Origin: Synergistales bacterium
Lineage (GTDB): Bacteria; Synergistota; Synergistia; Synergistales; Aminithiophilaceae
DNA: 52,015 bases
Direction: 5' to 3'
Assembly: GCA_018433595.1 (NCBI GenBank)
Contig: JAHDQY010000023.1
Location: 1-52,015, forward strand
This document shows, piece by piece, positions 33,329-42,157 of the stretch. Each line of letters begins with the position of its first letter. Position 1 is the stretch's first letter. The translations under genes and the position numbers were made by a program. The notes beneath the pieces were generated by a model, which had not been told where the DNA came from, did no database searches, and saw only the letters and a program-made list of their open reading frames with translations.

Positions 33329-34251
33329 CGCTTGCCGGCAGCCTTGGCTTCGGCCAGAAGGAGACAGACCTCGTCGACGAGGGAACCGATCTCGGGCTTG
33401 GTGATCTGAAAATCGGCGCCGACGCTGGCGGCCTTGCGCCGGATGTCCTCGGCCATGATCGACGAGTAGACGATGATCTTCATGGTGGCGAAACGGTCGT
33501 CTTCGCGGAGGCGTCGCGTCAGGGTGAGACCGTCCATCTTGGGCATTTCGATGTCGGTGATGAGCAGGTCGAAACGCTCGTCGGGATCGACGAGGCGATC
33601 CCATGCGGCTTTGCCGTGGCTGACGAGTTCGACGTTATGGAACCCTCCCACGCCGAGGGCATCCTGGATGAGCTTCCGAATCAGGGGGGAATCCTCGGCG
33701 ACAAGAATCTTATAGTCGTTGGGATCGCCCAGATCGGGAGGCAGAACGCTGCGACGATTCCGTTTCGGATCGAGGTGATAGGCCTCGGCGATTTTGGGGT
33801 TGACGACCTGTACGATGCGCTCGTAATCGAGGAGCAGGATGTTCCGCCCCTCCCGTTTGATGACGTAGAGAGCGTCATCGCCGAGGAAGCTCCCCGAGAG
33901 GGTCGAATCCAGCTCCTCGGAGCTGATGCGGTAGATACGCTCGACTCCGTCGACGACGAAGCCGAGTTTCATCTTGTTGAACTCGGCGACGATGACCTTG
34001 TCCAGATCCCGCTCCCTTTCGGAATCGATTCCCAGGTAGGTCCTCAGATCGATGAGAGGGATCACCTCGCCGCGGACGGTGGTGATGCCCAGCATGGCAG
34101 GGTGACTCTGAGGCACGGGACGAACCCCCGTCCAGCGAAGGATTTCACGCGTTTTATCGACGTTGATGGCGAAGGCCTGTTCGCCCAGCAGGAAGACGAC
34201 GACCTGCCACTCGTTCGTCCCCACTTCGGTGAGAATTTTATCATCCTTCAT
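33325..34251 (-). CDS. cheV: CheV chemotaxis coupling protein
   Basis: 308 residues. A CheW domain (about 12-155) starts WQVVVFLLGEQAFAINVDKT and includes ITTVRGEVIPLIDLRTYLGI. A receiver domain (about 180-300) has VAEDSPLIRKLI, the phosphorylated Asp in LLITDIEMPKMDGLTLTRRL and the conserved Lys in FQITKPEIG. CheV links chemoreceptors to CheA and adapts through phosphorylation. No receptor, CheA or flagellar gene is in the window. It has a strong promoter of its own and is coupled to an unknown gene downstream. Confidence 0.94.
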   Translation of the reverse strand: MKDDKILTEVGTNEWQVVVFLLGEQAFAINVDKTREILRWTGVRPVPQSHPAMLGITTVRGEVIPLIDLRTYLGIDSERERDLDKVIVAEFNKMKLGFVVDGVERIYRISSEELDSTLSGSFLGDDALYVIKREGRNILLLDYERIVQVVNPKIAEAYHLDPKRNRRSVLPPDLGDPNDYKILVAEDSPLIRKLIQDALGVGGFHNVELVSHGKAAWDRLVDPDERFDLLITDIEMPKMDGLTLTRRLREDDRFATMKIIVYSSIMAEDIRRKAASVGADFQITKPEIGSLVDEVCLLLAEAKAAGKR

Positions 34252-34293
34252 TCTGATCCCTCCAAACAGAGTCCTGTCTCAGCGTTCCCCTTA

Positions 34294-34322
34294 ACTATAG
34301 GGCAAAGATCAGCGGGTCTCAA
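34294..34322 (-). promoter_or_regulatory. cheV promoter
   Basis: TTGAGA (34317-34322), 17 bp and TATAGT (34294-34299) on the minus strand form a near-consensus sigma-70 promoter just after the trkH gene. GGAGGGATCAGA precedes the cheV ATG. Confidence 0.7.
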
Positions 34323-34328
34323 TCCGTT

Positions 34329-35780
34329 TCAGCGTCTCCACGTCTCGGGAACGAGGAGCAGAAGAACGGTGAAGAGTTCAAGCCGCCCCAGCAGCATGCA
34401 GAAGGAAAGGACCCATTTGGCGGCTGGGGGCAGAAAGGCGTAGTTGTCCGTCGGACCGACGGCACCCAGACCGGGACCGATGTTTCCCAGAGTCGCCGCC
34501 ACCGAGGAGAGGGCCGTCACCACATCGAGGCCGAGGCCGGCCATGACGAGGGAAAAGAGGACGAAGAGCCCCACGTAGGTCACGACGAAGGCCGAGACGG
34601 CGTTAACGATGTCGCGCCCTACAACGGAGCCTCCGACGCGGAGGGGGATGACGGCCTGCGGATGGAGCAGGCGGTGAAATTCCAGCCGCACCTGACGGAG
34701 AACGATCATGACGCGAATGTTCTTCATGCCCCCTCCTGTCGAGCCGCCGCAGCCGCCGACGAACATGAGAAAGAAAAGGACCCCCTGGGCGTAGGCGGGC
34801 CAGCGTTCGTAATCGGCAGTCACGAAGCCCGTCGTTGTCATGATGCTGACAACCTGGAAGCCAGCGAAGCGGAGCGCCTCGCCCAAGGAGGCGTAGATGC
34901 CCCGGCAGAGAAGAAAGGCGGCGACCGTCATTGTCGCCAAAACGGTCAGCCCCGAATAGAAACGAAATTCGGCATCCCGCCACCAGGCTTTCAGATGGCC
35001 CCGGATCAGGCGATAGTGAAGGACGAAATTAGCCCCGGCGAGAAACATGAAAACAGTGATGACGCCGTCGACATAAGGGCTGTCGTACTGGCCGACACTA
35101 CCGTTAAGCGTCGAAAAGCCCCCCGTGGCCATAGTGGCGAAGGTGTGCGTCAGAGCCTCGAAGAGGCTCAACCCCCCCAGAAGAAGGGCCACAGTCTCAA
35201 GAAAGGAGAAAAGCAGGTAGACCCCCCAGAGAAGAAGAGCCGTCTGCTGAACCCTCGGCGTCAGCTTTTCCTGGATCGGGCCGGGGACTTCCGCCCGGTA
35301 AAGCTGCATCCCTCCGACGCCGAGAAAGGGGAGAACGGCCAGACTCAGGACGATGATGCCCATGCCGCCGAGCCAGTGAGTCAGCCCCCGCCAGAAGAGA
35401 ATGCCCCTGGGGTTGGCCTCGATGTCGGTCAGGACGGAAGCCCCTGTCGTCGAAAAGCCCGACATGGCCTCGAAAAAGGCGTCAGTGAACGTCGGAACGG
35501 ACCGGGCGAACCAGAAGGGAAGGCCGCCGACGACGGAGGCGACGATCCAGGAGAAGGTCACGACGGCGAAGGCCTCGCGAGGTCCGAGCTCCTTGGCGGG
35601 GTTCTTCCTTCCCAGCAGGAAGAGCCCTCCTGAGAGAGTCAGGCCGGCGATCATGGAGAGGACGAAAGCCCCGCTCTCCTCGGTTCCGTCGGCGACGGCC
35701 CAGAGCAGAGGCCAGATCATCGAGAGGGAGACGACGGCCCCGATGAGGGCCAGCACCTTGCTGACGATTCCCAGACGCAT
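34329..35780 (-). CDS. trkH: TrkH/KtrB potassium uptake channel subunit
   Basis: 483 residues with about ten hydrophobic helices. The four P-loops with the selectivity glycines are SGFSTTGASVLTD, TMATGGFSTLNGS, SIMTTTGFVTADY and VAATLGNIGPGLG. It forms the membrane channel for K+ (or Na+-coupled K+) uptake gated by TrkA. It begins 2 nt after the trkA stop, so the two are translated from one message. Confidence 0.95.
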   Translation of the reverse strand: MRLGIVSKVLALIGAVVSLSMIWPLLWAVADGTEESGAFVLSMIAGLTLSGGLFLLGRKNPAKELGPREAFAVVTFSWIVASVVGGLPFWFARSVPTFTDAFFEAMSGFSTTGASVLTDIEANPRGILFWRGLTHWLGGMGIIVLSLAVLPFLGVGGMQLYRAEVPGPIQEKLTPRVQQTALLLWGVYLLFSFLETVALLLGGLSLFEALTHTFATMATGGFSTLNGSVGQYDSPYVDGVITVFMFLAGANFVLHYRLIRGHLKAWWRDAEFRFYSGLTVLATMTVAAFLLCRGIYASLGEALRFAGFQVVSIMTTTGFVTADYERWPAYAQGVLFFLMFVGGCGGSTGGGMKNIRVMIVLRQVRLEFHRLLHPQAVIPLRVGGSVVGRDIVNAVSAFVVTYVGLFVLFSLVMAGLGLDVVTALSSVAATLGNIGPGLGAVGPTDNYAFLPPAAKWVLSFCMLLGRLELFTVLLLLVPETWRR

Positions 35781-35782
35781 CG

Positions 35783-37144
35783 TCAGTGGACTCCCAGACT
35801 CTCGACGGCACGCTTGAGCCGTTCCGGCGTCGAGAAAAGGAGCACCCTGTCACCGGCCTTAAGGACCGAATCGCCTCGGGGTACGAAAACGTCATGGCCT
35901 CGGATGATGAGGGCCATCAGGGTTCCCGGCTCCCAGCCGAGATCCATCACCCGTATCTCCCTGGCGGGGCTGTCCGAGGCAATCTCCACCTCAAGGGTCT
36001 CGGCGCCGATCTTGTCGAAAAGAGAGAAGGCGCCTTCCACGCCGGGATAGCGGACGTAGCGGAGGATGACCGACGTGAGGGCTTCGGTGGGGTCGATCAT
36101 GGCATCGACGGAGACGTAGCGGTCGAGGTCGCGGAAAATCTTTCGGCGCACCAGGGCGATGCTCTTTTTCGCCCCCATCGCCTTGGCGAGGACGGCGAGG
36201 AGGATGTTGACTTCGTCGGCGGCCGTCGTGGCGACGAATCCGTCGGCCAGGTCGATCCCCTCGGAGTGGAGCAGCGAGGCATCGGCGGCGTCGCCGTGAA
36301 GGACAAGGGTTCGCTTCAGCTCGCGGGAAAGGCGCTCGCACTTGGCAAGGTCGAGTTCGATGAGGCGGACATCGACTCCGCGATCCTCAAGGAGCCTGGC
36401 CACCTGGAAGCCGGACTTGCCGCCTCCGGCGAGGATGACCCGCTGGAGAGAACGGCTCTTGCGCAGTTGGAAGAGCTCCTCCAGCTGCCAGACCTGTTCC
36501 CTGAGGGAGACGACGTAGCAGATGTCCCCTGCCAACAGTCTGTCGTTGCCCGAAGGGATGAGCCCCTCGCCTTCGGCTCCCCGCCTGATGTAGACCACCA
36601 TGGCCTTCACCTCGGGGTGAGTGGCGGTGAGATCCCGGAGACGCACGTTCGCCAGCGTCGAATGCTCCGCCACGGCAAAGGCGTAGATGCCCGCCCTTCC
36701 CCCGGCCAGCTCGGTCGCCTCGAGAGCGCTGGAGACGGAAAGAAGCTCTTCGATCTGCCGTGCCACCGATCGTTCCGGCGAGATCATGGCCTGAATCCCG
36801 AGATCTCTGGCCCAGGCCTTGCTGTCGGTGAATTCGAGGCTCCTGGCCCGGGAGATGACGGCACCGACACCGGCACGGCGGGCGATCCAACAGGCCAGGA
36901 TATTCACCTCATCCCGGTCGGTACAGGCGATGAGAAAATCGACGTGCTCTCTGCCGACTCCGGCCTTTTCCAGGACCTGAGGCCGCGCCCCGTTGCCGCA
37001 GAGAGCCATGACGTCGAGTTCGTTCTCGATTTTTGCCACCTTTTCCTCATTCTGCTCGACGACGACAACATCGTGGCCGTCCTGAACGAGACTGGCGGCG
37101 AGGCTTGTTCCGACCTCTCCTGCTCCGATGATGACGATGCGCAT
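35783..37144 (-). CDS. trkA: TrkA potassium channel regulatory subunit
   Basis: 453 residues, two RCK_N/RCK_C repeats. The NAD(H)-binding motifs are IVIIGAGEVGTSLAASL at the N-terminus and VILAGGGKSGFQVARLL near residue 230; C-terminal RCK_C halves are about 140-220 and 370-453. It gates TrkH in response to nucleotides. The ATG at 37144 follows GAGGAGGG; the frame to 37237 is an artefact that would overlap the divergent asparaginase promoter. Transcribed from the promoter at 37188-37216. Confidence 0.95.
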   Translation of the reverse strand: MRIVIIGAGEVGTSLAASLVQDGHDVVVVEQNEEKVAKIENELDVMALCGNGARPQVLEKAGVGREHVDFLIACTDRDEVNILACWIARRAGVGAVISRARSLEFTDSKAWARDLGIQAMISPERSVARQIEELLSVSSALEATELAGGRAGIYAFAVAEHSTLANVRLRDLTATHPEVKAMVVYIRRGAEGEGLIPSGNDRLLAGDICYVVSLREQVWQLEELFQLRKSRSLQRVILAGGGKSGFQVARLLEDRGVDVRLIELDLAKCERLSRELKRTLVLHGDAADASLLHSEGIDLADGFVATTAADEVNILLAVLAKAMGAKKSIALVRRKIFRDLDRYVSVDAMIDPTEALTSVILRYVRYPGVEGAFSLFDKIGAETLEVEIASDSPAREIRVMDLGWEPGTLMALIIRGHDVFVPRGDSVLKAGDRVLLFSTPERLKRAVESLGVH

Positions 37145-37187
37145 GGTCCGCCCTCCTCGAGGAGTCGTGATGTGAACGCTGGCTCTC

Positions 37188-37216
37188 ATTATGGCTTCAG
37201 TGGTAGACTGAATCAA
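37188..37216 (-). promoter_or_regulatory. trkA promoter, overlapping a divergent promoter
   Basis: On the minus strand TTGATT (37211-37216), 17 bp and CATAAT (37188-37193). On the plus strand TGGTAGACT (37201-37209) is an extended -10-like element for the asparaginase gene, 27 bp before its ATG. The two promoters overlap, so they may exclude each other. Confidence 0.55.
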
Positions 37217-37236
37217 TCTGGGGAGGTGAAGCCGCA

Positions 37237-38223
37237 ATGCCGCAAAGGGAAAAGATCGCCCTTGTCATCGCTGGAGGCTCGCTCGGGATGATCTTCAGCG
37301 AACGCCAGGAAGGTCACGCACCGGGCCTGAGCGCCGAAGAGATCACCCGCTGGCTCCCCGAGGAAATCCGCCAGGACCTCATCATCGTCGACTGGAGCCA
37401 TCAGCCGAGCACCCATTTTTCCATCCGCATGACGACCGATCTCGTCGAGGTCCTGAAAAAGCTCGTCGTCGACGGCGTCCAGGGGATCGTCGTCACCTGC
37501 GGGACCGACGTTCTCGACGAAATGGCCTACCTGACCGATCTTCTCTGGGCTTACCCTCAGCCCGTCATCTTCACCGGCGCCATGAGACCTTCCGATCTTG
37601 TCGGCTCCGACGCCATGATCAATCTCCATCAGTCCCTGCTGGCCGTCCGCTCCGAATCGGTCTGGGGGACGGGCGTGCTGGCCTGTTTCCAGGACCAGCT
37701 CTTCGCCGCCTCCGAGGTGATCGAGGAGATTCCCCACCGCCGTGATCCCTTCGCCGCTCCGGGGCGGGGACCGGTGGGCGAGATCCGATATGACCACGTC
37801 GTCCTCCTGCGACGCCCCCAACGCCCCACCTCTTTCGGAAACGCCGTGACGCCCGCCCGGGAGGTGGAACTCGTGACGGCGACGCTGGGAGGCGGCGAAC
37901 GCCTTCTGAGCGCGCTGGCCCAGTGCCCTTCGCTGGAGGGCCTCGTCCTTGCCGGGTTCGGCCTCGGCAACGTTCCGCCGTCGTGGCTTCCCCACATCAA
38001 GACCATTCTCAAAAACGACGTCGCCGTCGTCGTCACCTCCCGCTGCCCTCAGGGGACGGTGGACACCCTTTACGGCTTCGAGGGAAGCGCCCGAAGGCTT
38101 CTCGAATTCGGCGTCCTCAGCGGCGGCGAACGGCGTCCCACCCAGGCGAGGCTCCGCCTGGCCGTCGGGCTCGGAGCCGGCCTCAAGGGTGACGAGCTCC
38201 GCAACTATCTCCTGGAAACCTGA
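37237..38223 (+). CDS. Asparaginase-like protein, divergent active site
   Basis: 328 residues, type-I/II asparaginase fold with VVTCGTDVLDEMAYL (Thr90-Asp91 pair) and VIFTGAMRPSDLVGSDA. The first catalytic motif, normally TGGTI, reads AGGSL, so the nucleophile threonine is Ser15, and the DVTK segment that supplies the catalytic lysine reads EVIEE (160-164). It may have another amide substrate, low activity or a binding role. GGGGAGG precedes the ATG. It is followed by a DUF296 gene with its own promoter. Confidence 0.82.
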   Translation: MPQREKIALVIAGGSLGMIFSERQEGHAPGLSAEEITRWLPEEIRQDLIIVDWSHQPSTHFSIRMTTDLVEVLKKLVVDGVQGIVVTCGTDVLDEMAYLTDLLWAYPQPVIFTGAMRPSDLVGSDAMINLHQSLLAVRSESVWGTGVLACFQDQLFAASEVIEEIPHRRDPFAAPGRGPVGEIRYDHVVLLRRPQRPTSFGNAVTPAREVELVTATLGGGERLLSALAQCPSLEGLVLAGFGLGNVPPSWLPHIKTILKNDVAVVVTSRCPQGTVDTLYGFEGSARRLLEFGVLSGGERRPTQARLRLAVGLGAGLKGDELRNYLLET

Positions 38224-38293
38224 TCCTCCCTTTTCGCTTCAACCGTCTTGAGGGGCCTCCGCCAGGGCAACAGCGCCTGGTAGGGGGCTCCTT

Positions 38294-38315
38294 TTTGTCC
38301 TACAATAAAGACAAA
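38294..38315 (+). promoter_or_regulatory. Promoter and operator-like repeat before the DUF296 gene
   Basis: TACAAT (38301-38306) is a good -10 hexamer, framed by the inverted repeat TTTGTC/GACAAA (38294-38299 and 38310-38315). The -35 is weak. A regulator bound to the repeat would cover the -10. Confidence 0.45.
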
Positions 38316-38338
38316 TTCATTCCAGGGAGGCGATTTTC

Positions 38339-38764
38339 ATGCGTTATGCTCACTCCGAGGAAATGGCGGCCCTTCGGCTTTCCGATGGCGAAGAGCTTCA
38401 TGAGGCTCTCTCCCAGATCTGCCGCGAGTGCTGCATCGATTCGGCCGTCATCGTCAGCGGCCTCGGGATGGTCCGGGAAATCACCTTCGGCTGGTACACG
38501 GGCAGCGAGTACCTCACGGAAACGTTCAAGGAGACCTTCGAGCTTCTCACCCTGAGCGGAGACGTGAGCTACAAGGGGCAGCAGCTCTACCCCCACCTTC
38601 ACGGCGTCTTCGGGCGGGGGAACCACGAAACGATCGGAGGTCATCTGCTGAGGGTCGTCGTCGACCACAATCTCGAAGTGTTCCTCCGCCCTCTCCAGTC
38701 CATTCTTCTCACCCGCGATTTCGACGGCTGGTTTGAAGCCATCGTCCCCATGCGGAGGGAATAG
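38339..38764 (+). CDS. DUF296/PPC-domain protein
   Basis: 141 residues, entirely a PPC (DUF296) domain: AVIVSGLGMVREITFGWY, SGDVSYKGQQLYPHLHGVFG with the family His cluster, and GGHLLRVVVDHNLEVFL. In plants this domain is joined to AT-hooks; free bacterial forms are small trimeric proteins of unclear function, some binding metal through the His residues. GGGAGG precedes the ATG. It ends 3 nt before the convergent ybaK-like gene; no terminator separates them. Confidence 0.88.
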   Translation: MRYAHSEEMAALRLSDGEELHEALSQICRECCIDSAVIVSGLGMVREITFGWYTGSEYLTETFKETFELLTLSGDVSYKGQQLYPHLHGVFGRGNHETIGGHLLRVVVDHNLEVFLRPLQSILLTRDFDGWFEAIVPMRRE

Positions 38765-38767
38765 CTT

Positions 38768-39280
38768 CTACTGCCGTATATCGGCCCGATCCCCCCGGGT
38801 CAGCCGCTGAAGCTCCTCCGGCGACACGGGAAAGAAGGCGTGGTCCGTCCCCGCCGCGGCCCAAACCGTCCGGTGAAGGAAAAGGTCTTCGTCGAGAATC
38901 GCCCTCAAGTCCTGAGGATAGCCGACAGGGGGGACGCCTCCGATGCGAAAGCCCGAAAGGTCGTAGACCTTATCCGGAGAGGCCATCCGCACCTTCCTGG
39001 CCGAAAGGAAGCGCTTGACCTTCCCCGTGTGGATCTTGTTCGGCCCCCGCATGAGGGCCAGGAGAGGCTCCTCGTCGGCGATGAGAACGATGGTTTTGAG
39101 AATCTCTTCTGGCTTGGCACCGATGACCCGGGAGGCGTCTTCGACGGTGAAAATCGTCGCCTCGCTGCGAAAGATCTCGCCCTCGTAGCCGAGTTTTCTG
39201 AGAGCGGTCTCGACCCGAGCGACGGGATCGCTCTCCTCCCAGGCGGGAAGACCTTTTACCATGGCTGACTGCACCTCCAT
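38768..39280 (-). CDS. YbaK/ProX-type aminoacyl-tRNA deacylase
   Basis: 170 residues of the YbaK/EbsC/ProX editing family: VEDASRVIGAKPEEILKTIV, the conserved Lys-containing KTIV block, ALMRGPNKIH and FRIGGVPPVGYP, where the substrate-binding Gly-Gly-x-Pro-Pro loop lies. It removes wrongly attached amino acids (often Cys or Ala) from tRNA. Fourth gene of a glutaredoxin-LysR-Slt-YbaK operon, 5 nt after the Slt stop. The start may be the first ATG or the one six codons later. Confidence 0.92.
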   Translation of the reverse strand: MEVQSAMVKGLPAWEESDPVARVETALRKLGYEGEIFRSEATIFTVEDASRVIGAKPEEILKTIVLIADEEPLLALMRGPNKIHTGKVKRFLSARKVRMASPDKVYDLSGFRIGGVPPVGYPQDLRAILDEDLFLHRTVWAAAGTDHAFFPVSPEELQRLTRGDRADIRQ

Positions 39281-39285
39281 AACGA

Positions 39286-41265
39286 TCAGGACTCCTCTCC
39301 GTAGAGCTTTCGGTAGACGATGAGATTGGCCAGGACACGACGGACATAGTTCGACGTCTCGTCAAAGCCGATCTCCTCGATCCATTGCTCCAGAGGAGCC
39401 TCCTCTTTCCCTTTCAACCAGCGGTTGACGTTGCCCGAACCCCCGTTGTAAGCCGCAACGGCCCACTCGATCCTCTTGTGGCGGCGGAGAAGCCGGGCAA
39501 GGTGGCCCGTCCCGAGGGCGATGTTGACGTTAACATCATAGAAACGGCCCGATTCGATTCCCAAGAGTCGGGCCTCTTCCTTTGCCGTGGAGGGCATGAG
39601 CTGCATCAGTCCCATGGCGCCGACCCAGCTTGTCGCCTCCGAATCGAAGGCGCTCTCCTGGCGCATGACCGACCAGACGAGGAGGGGGTCGACTCCGTAT
39701 TTGGCCGCAGCCTCAGAGACGGCAGTCTGATAGGGTCTCGGGTAAAGCAGCTGCAAGAGGGGGATCGAGAGCCCCCCTTCGCCGGTGAAAAAGGATTGAA
39801 GCCCCCCGGCGGCAAGGTATGCGGATCGATCGTCTTCCAGCCACGCCGCAAGACGGGCGGTCCGGTACTGGCCCGGCGGGGAGCCGGAACGGAGATGGCG
39901 CAGCCGGGAATAATGGACGAAGCCCCAACTCTCGAGCTCATCGGCCTCCCCGTCAAGCTCGGCGGGCAACAGCTCCGTCAACGGCCGGGCTCCGGCGGGA
40001 AAGGCCTGGAAAGTGTAGATCGACAGCGGATGACGCCGGGCCAGTTCGTCATGGCAGCGAACCCTCTCCTCCTCCCGCCCCGCCTCCTGGTGACAGCGGG
40101 CCGTCCAGTAGAGGAGTCTGGCCCGCCACTCCTCATCGGCAGTGCCGTCAAGCCCTTTTTGCCAAAGCGGGAAGGCCTGGTCGTGAAGGCCGGACTTCCA
40201 ACGCTCCCAGCCTCGCTCCCAGAGGACCTGCACCGTCTCCGTCGAGGACGGGTGCTCGGCCACTAGACGGTCGCGCAGCGCCTCGCCCCGGTCGCCTCCG
40301 ACAAGGGCGGCGAGACGGAAAAGGGCGGCCGCTCCGACAGGGGTCTTCTTTTCCGCCGCCGCCTCAAGAATGGCCAGGGCCCTCGACCGCTCCGATCGGG
40401 AGGCCGTCACGGCAATACGGCGCAGGGCCGACTTGGCGTAGCTGCCATCGCCCAAAGCCAAAGGGCGCCAGACATCAAGGGCCTCTCCGTCCCGTTGGAG
40501 GCGGTAGAGGCTGTATCCCCGATAAAAACGGGCCCGATCGCCCTTTTCCGAAACGTCAGGCACCTTGCAGAGCCAATCGACGGCCCTTTCGTACTGTCCC
40601 TTCAGGTAAGCCGCGTATCCCAGAGCGAAGGCTCCTTCAGACGGCAGAGCCTCCGCAGAAGCGGCCAGAATCTCCAGGGCCCTCTCGTTGCGGGGCTCCA
40701 CCTCGACGAGACGGAGGGCCTCGTCCACGGTCGCCCCCGGAAGAAGGACAAGCTCCCGCAGAGCCGAACGCAGCTGAACCCGTTCCAGGGCGGTCTCGGC
40801 CATACGCAGCAGATGACGGTGTCTTTCTCCGGGGTCCCCCTCAAGGCGGGAGAGGGCGTAGGCCACGTAGTAGCGAAGCTCTTCGGGGGCTTCGTTCCAG
40901 AGTTCCCGCCCTTTCAGAAGGGCCTCCGCCTTGCGCCCTGTCCGCTCCAGCCCCAGAAGGGTGAGCATTTCCCGATAGGGACGGAGCGATGAGGGCAGGC
41001 CATCACCGAGACCGTCGAAGACGGCGAGACTGTCGGCCCACCGCCCCTGAAGCCAGAGAGCGTTGGCCAGGAGACTCTTCCCCCGCGGCGAAAGAGCCCC
41101 TTCGGCATCAAGCGCCTCAAGGCCGGCCCAGTCACGGTTCCAGAAGAGGGTGTCACACTCCTCCTGCTCCGCTCCAAAGCCCGGGAGAGAGGCCAACAGC
41201 AGAAAGACCAGCAGCGCGGCAATGACCCCGCCTCGTCGGAATTCACGCACTCGCACCTTCGGCAT
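39286..41265 (-). CDS. slt: Soluble lytic murein transglycosylase (Slt70-like)
   Basis: 659 residues. A signal peptide (residues 1-32, ending LASLPGFGAEQ) exports it to the periplasm. An alpha-solenoid of about 450 residues with TPR-like helices comes next, then the catalytic domain with the Glu in VMRQESAFDSEA, GAMGLMQLMPSTA and AVAAYNGGSGNVNRWL. It cleaves peptidoglycan, releasing anhydromuropeptides. Its ATG is 2 nt after the lysR stop and its AAGGAGG site lies within an AGGAG/CTCCT hairpin. Confidence 0.95.
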   Translation of the reverse strand: MPKVRVREFRRGGVIAALLVFLLLASLPGFGAEQEECDTLFWNRDWAGLEALDAEGALSPRGKSLLANALWLQGRWADSLAVFDGLGDGLPSSLRPYREMLTLLGLERTGRKAEALLKGRELWNEAPEELRYYVAYALSRLEGDPGERHRHLLRMAETALERVQLRSALRELVLLPGATVDEALRLVEVEPRNERALEILAASAEALPSEGAFALGYAAYLKGQYERAVDWLCKVPDVSEKGDRARFYRGYSLYRLQRDGEALDVWRPLALGDGSYAKSALRRIAVTASRSERSRALAILEAAAEKKTPVGAAALFRLAALVGGDRGEALRDRLVAEHPSSTETVQVLWERGWERWKSGLHDQAFPLWQKGLDGTADEEWRARLLYWTARCHQEAGREEERVRCHDELARRHPLSIYTFQAFPAGARPLTELLPAELDGEADELESWGFVHYSRLRHLRSGSPPGQYRTARLAAWLEDDRSAYLAAGGLQSFFTGEGGLSIPLLQLLYPRPYQTAVSEAAAKYGVDPLLVWSVMRQESAFDSEATSWVGAMGLMQLMPSTAKEEARLLGIESGRFYDVNVNIALGTGHLARLLRRHKRIEWAVAAYNGGSGNVNRWLKGKEEAPLEQWIEEIGFDETSNYVRRVLANLIVYRKLYGEES

Positions 41266-41267
41266 GG

Positions 41268-42143
41268 TCAGGAGAATTCCTCCTTTGTTTCCAGCAGGAA
41301 ATCGACGAGAGCCCTCGCCGCCCGTGTGAGGACCTGACCATGGGCGACAAAAAAGCGCCGCGTCAAGGGGGGATCGAAGGGAACAAAGGGCAATCCTTCA
41401 GCAACGACAGCCCATCGGGAGACGACGGCATAGGCCTTGGCACCGCGCAGAGCCCGCAAAAGAGCGCCCGTCCCCTTGAAACGCAGCTCCGGCTCGGGTA
41501 ACGCCAGGCCATGGCGGCGAAGAGCCGCTTCCAGAATCGCCTGGGAAGCGGAACCTTCGATCCTCCCGAGCAGGGGCAGGCTCATAACCTGATCCAGCGA
41601 GAGGGCGGCACCCCCGCAGGGAAAAGACGCATTCGAGCAGGCCAGCACCAATTCATCAACGATGAAGGGATGAACGACATAGCCTGTCGGAAGCCGATCC
41701 TCGCCCAGGCAGACCATATCGACACGGCGGCTGACAAGCGCTTCCGAAGCCGCCCGCGAATCAAGAGCCTCCAGAGAGACGGAAACGGCGGGGTAACGCT
41801 CGTGGAAACGGCGGATCAGAGGAGGCAGGACATACTCCCCCGGTATCGATCCCGCAGCGACGGTGACCTTGCCGGAGAGAGTGCCGCCGGAACGGCGAAT
41901 CTCTTCGGCTGCACGATTCAGCTCGGCAAGAACCGCCTTGCCCGCAGCCAGAAGGATCTCTCCCTCCCCCGTCGGAACGGAACGGGTCCTTCCCCGCAGA
42001 AGAAGCTCGACGCCCATTTCTTCCTCAAGGTGAGCCAAATGCTTGCTCACGGCGGGCTGGGAAAGCCCCAGAGACGCGGCAGCGCGAGAGACGGAGCCGC
42101 TTTCGACGATGGCGATAAAGCTTTCCAACTCTCTCAGATCCAC
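41268..42143 (-). CDS. LysR-family transcriptional regulator
   Basis: 291 residues. The N-terminal winged helix-turn-helix starts MDLRELESFIAIVESGSVSR and includes AASLGLSQPAVSKHLAHLEE; the C-terminal effector domain (about 90-285) is of the periplasmic-binding type found in CysB/CysL-like regulators. It lies between a glutaredoxin and a lytic transglycosylase gene in a minus-strand operon rather than being divergent to a target. Effector and targets are unknown. Confidence 0.92.
   Translation of the reverse strand: MDLRELESFIAIVESGSVSRAAASLGLSQPAVSKHLAHLEEEMGVELLLRGRTRSVPTGEGEILLAAGKAVLAELNRAAEEIRRSGGTLSGKVTVAAGSIPGEYVLPPLIRRFHERYPAVSVSLEALDSRAASEALVSRRVDMVCLGEDRLPTGYVVHPFIVDELVLACSNASFPCGGAALSLDQVMSLPLLGRIEGSASQAILEAALRRHGLALPEPELRFKGTGALLRALRGAKAYAVVSRWAVVAEGLPFVPFDPPLTRRFFVAHGQVLTRAARALVDFLLETKEEFS
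41270..41284 (-). promoter_or_regulatory. Hairpin over the slt ribosome site
   Basis: AGGAG-GAATT-CTCCT forms a 5-bp hairpin that covers the slt Shine-Dalgarno sequence and the end of lysR. Ribosomes finishing lysR would open it, giving translational coupling. Confidence 0.45.
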
Positions 42144-42157
42144 AAAAAAGACTCCCT

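Noticed and set aside
33329-33604. N-terminal extension of the unknown gene after cheV
   Set aside because: The extension reads in another frame of cheV and is rich in Arg/His/Pro, typical of a shadow; the GTG overlapping the cheV stop explains the true start.
38224-38300. Terminator after the asparaginase-like gene
   Set aside because: A CCAGG/CCTGG pair and a T5 run exist, but the T-run is separated from the stem by a GC-rich segment, so a standard terminator is not supported.
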